DNA of 64,000 bases from Schistosoma haematobium. Lineage: Eukaryota > Platyhelminthes > Trematoda > Strigeidida > Schistosomatidae. Positions 62,166-64,000 of the stretch are shown here, one piece after another. A program made the position numbers and the translations under genes. Positions within the stretch are counted from its first letter, which is position 1. Every line of letters starts with the position of its first letter. The DNA is taken from the NCBI RefSeq assembly GCF_000699445.3, contig NC_067201.1, positions 20,749,001 through 20,813,000 of the forward strand, given 5' to 3'. The notes below the pieces were generated by a model. That model had not been told where the DNA came from, did no database searches, and saw only the letters and a program-made list of their open reading frames with translations.

Positions 62166-63009
62166 CGACAGTTATTAGTCACTGATTAGCATTTGTTTAC
62201 AATTAAACTGATGTTTAGGAAAGGATTACCCAGGACAGAGTTGGATGGAGAGTACTGGTGGGCAGCCTATGATCCTCCACGAGGAGTAACAAGAGTAACA
62301 AACGGACAATAAACAGATCTAACAGCAAAATACCTAATCATATCCCAATCATCACTATGATTCTAGGTTTTACTCTATACTTGTTTCTATCGTTGTATTA
62401 ATCATTAAAAATTGCAAGATGACTCATTATTGTGTATTCTTCAATTATGTTATGACCAAACCTTAAAAAACAAAAAAAAACGGACACTCATTTTTGCCAA
62501 ATTTATTTAGTTGGTTGGATCCATTTTTTTAAATTTTTGTGCAATATGTGTCATCCAATTTTATTTCTTTCCTCTATTTATTAAAGTACATGATTGCTGA
62601 TACATAAACGCATACACATGCACATAAACATACACATACACACATATACAAGTCAATGCAATAAAGGTACTACTTTCCTGTCATATACAGTTAGAAACCC
62701 TATTTGAAAAAGGTAGTAAAAATACAGTGCGTATAATGATGTATGTGTGTATATGTACAACACATATGTAAAAGAGGCATGATGAAATGCATACAGTACA
62801 TTCATGCATGATACACAAAGAAAGGTAGTATTGATTTACATATTATTTACGACATAAAGAGCTATGAGATTGGGACAGAAGTGTAGTAGTCTATCTAAAT
62901 GTCAATTAGTTCTAGTTGAATTTATTACCTTGTGACTTTTAATTAATTATTCATGATTATGATGAATATCAAACAAACAAACAACAAACGTTATTACCTC
63001 ATTATGATA

Positions 63010-63400
63010 CATTATCTGTTTCACTGATTTAAATCATGAGTCAAATGAAATTAGACCACCATGGAAAACCTGGAAGCACTGGATAGCCGTTTCGTCCTAT
63101 TGCAAGACTTCTCAATAGTGCGCATCCACGATCCCGCACCCCATGAGGTTCGAACTCAGGAACTATCAGTCTCGTGCCAGGCGCTTAACCAAGTAGACCA
63201 CTGAGCCGGCCAGCATCCAACGGTGTTAATGTCTAACTTCAACCAATCCACGAAGTTGTGCCACCGTACATCATTGTCTTCAGTGAGTTGATTTCTCACA
63301 ACAGACCTGGTTGAACTCCACTGGTCACTGCTTCTCACTAGAACTCCAGGAATATCTCTTGAAGTCAGTCACTAGTGAGCAGATGATTATTATCAGAAGG
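63010..63400 (-). mobile_element. Full-length SINE-H2
   Basis: Minus layout with distal body, A-box region, B-box GAGTTCGAACCTC, ribozyme region at 63075-63125 (core TTGAGAAG, inactive) and end GACTCATGATTTAAATC. Confidence 0.8.
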
Positions 63401-63612
63401 GGTTTTGTGGAGATTTTAGAAATTTTACTGATTGAAATCATGAGCCAATTGAAGCGAGACCACCATGGAAAACCTGGAAGCAATGGACGGCCGTTTCGTC
63501 CTAGTATAGGACTCCTCAGCAGTGCGCATCCACGATCCCGCACCCCGCTTCAATTGACTCATGATTTCAGTCAGTGAAATTTCTAAAATCTCCACAAAAC
63601 CTCTTCTGACAT
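63395..63612. mobile_element. SINE-H2 copy, fold-back form
   Basis: Left arm 63395-63456 (GGGGTTTTGTGGAGATTTTA onward) and right arm 63547-63612 (TCTAAAATCTCCACAAAACC) are inverted copies. It directly abuts the preceding SINE. Confidence 0.85.
63480..63525 (-). ncRNA. Hammerhead ribozyme, SINE-H2 class, one stem mismatch
   Basis: Minus strand: GCACTG, CTGAGGA, stem II GTCC/GGAC with TATACTA loop, GAAA, CGGCCG, GTC, CATTGC. The core is intact; one stem I pair is lost (GCACTG against CATTGC). Confidence 0.68.
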
Positions 63613-64000
63613 TATCTGTTTTTTTTTCTAAAAAAAACCCACATGAACCGAGGCTATAAATGTTGTTAGGTTATACGTCAATTGTATTGTACTTAGGCCA
63701 CCCCCTTTTCTGAATCATTCTTTTATTCACTGCTAATGGGCTGGAATTCGTATGATACTCATGGATCATTGTTACATGTCATGATAACATATCAGCGCAT
63801 TCACTAGTAATTGTTCACAATTACTCCACCTATTCACAAAGACTTCATTGCTTACAATTATTTCTTATTCCCAAAAATGCAAATTAGTCATATGATAGAG
63901 TATGCATTTGGACAATATGAAGACGACGAAATATGAAACAAACAATACGGCGGTTAACAAGAATAATTCCTTCCAGAAATTTGCTAAAATTTGTATTATT

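Larger units (their letters stand above)
49324..64000. other. Upstream intron or flanking DNA
   Basis: No further PKG exon (leucine-zipper type) was recognised on the minus strand, nor any other gene. If the first PKG exon lies beyond 64000, this whole stretch is intron. Between the listed repeats, 50800-51370, 52550-52990, 55140-55540, 56010-56340, 57780-58250, 59510-60160, 60700-62000 and 62170-63000 hold nothing I can name. About 60840-61270 and 7540-7680 share a short repeat around GGAGGAAACACTTTACT. Confidence 0.5.

Noticed and set aside
50000..64000. First PKG exon with a leucine zipper
   Set aside because: No heptad-type coding stretch with a donor was recognised on the minus strand; most open frames there are repeat-derived.

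Overview
The window looks like a flatworm nuclear genome, almost certainly a blood fluke (Schistosoma). It is AT-rich, full of microsatellites, and packed with retroposons that carry hammerhead ribozymes, including the schistosome Sm-alpha type. Only one host protein-coding gene is recognisable. It lies on the minus strand and encodes a cGMP-dependent protein kinase (PKG).

PKG layout. Eight exons can be placed between 49323 and 6703, all with GT/AG boundaries and with codon phases that fit across every junction. They give 1311 coding bases (437 codons). In order they supply a low-complexity N-terminal part with a pseudosubstrate-like RKRLGVSGE, tandem cyclic-nucleotide-binding domains A and B, the linker, and the start of the kinase domain, ending right after the glycine-rich loop (GVGGFGRV). 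The rest of the kinase must lie below position 1. The first exon or exons (initiator Met, leucine zipper) were not found and probably lie above 64000. The seven complete introns range from 1.3 to 12.6 kb and hold almost all of the window's repeats.

Repeats, region by region. Positions 1-6700: very long microsatellites, two fold-back Sm-alpha copies and two fold-back copies of a second ribozyme SINE. 6.9-13 kb: remnants of a third ribozyme SINE, a roughly 100-bp-arm inverted repeat, and a full SINE with a canonical hammerhead core at 11351-11396. 13.2-20.6 kb: two nearly identical 1.5-kb direct repeats on either side of one 106-bp PKG exon, each containing a small terminal-inverted-repeat element. 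21.5-25 kb: a decayed RTE-like LINE in the same orientation as PKG, lacking the reverse transcriptase YADD box. 25-49 kb: SINEs, LINE 3' fragments, a head-to-head LINE fold-back at 37.5-38.4 kb, and a tRNA-Asn-like pseudogene. 49-64 kb: several copies of a short element that joins the two ends of the LINE, a solo LTR with a 5-bp target duplication, and the best-preserved Sm-alpha and third-class ribozymes.

The most interesting signal is the ribozymes. At least three related classes of hammerhead occur here, several with intact cores and pairing stems. Some lie on the strand transcribed as PKG pre-mRNA, and many elements are arranged as inverted (fold-back) dimers. The labels SINE-H1 (Sm-alpha-like), SINE-H2 and SINE-H3 are mine. 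All calls come from reading the sequence; no search or folding program was run.
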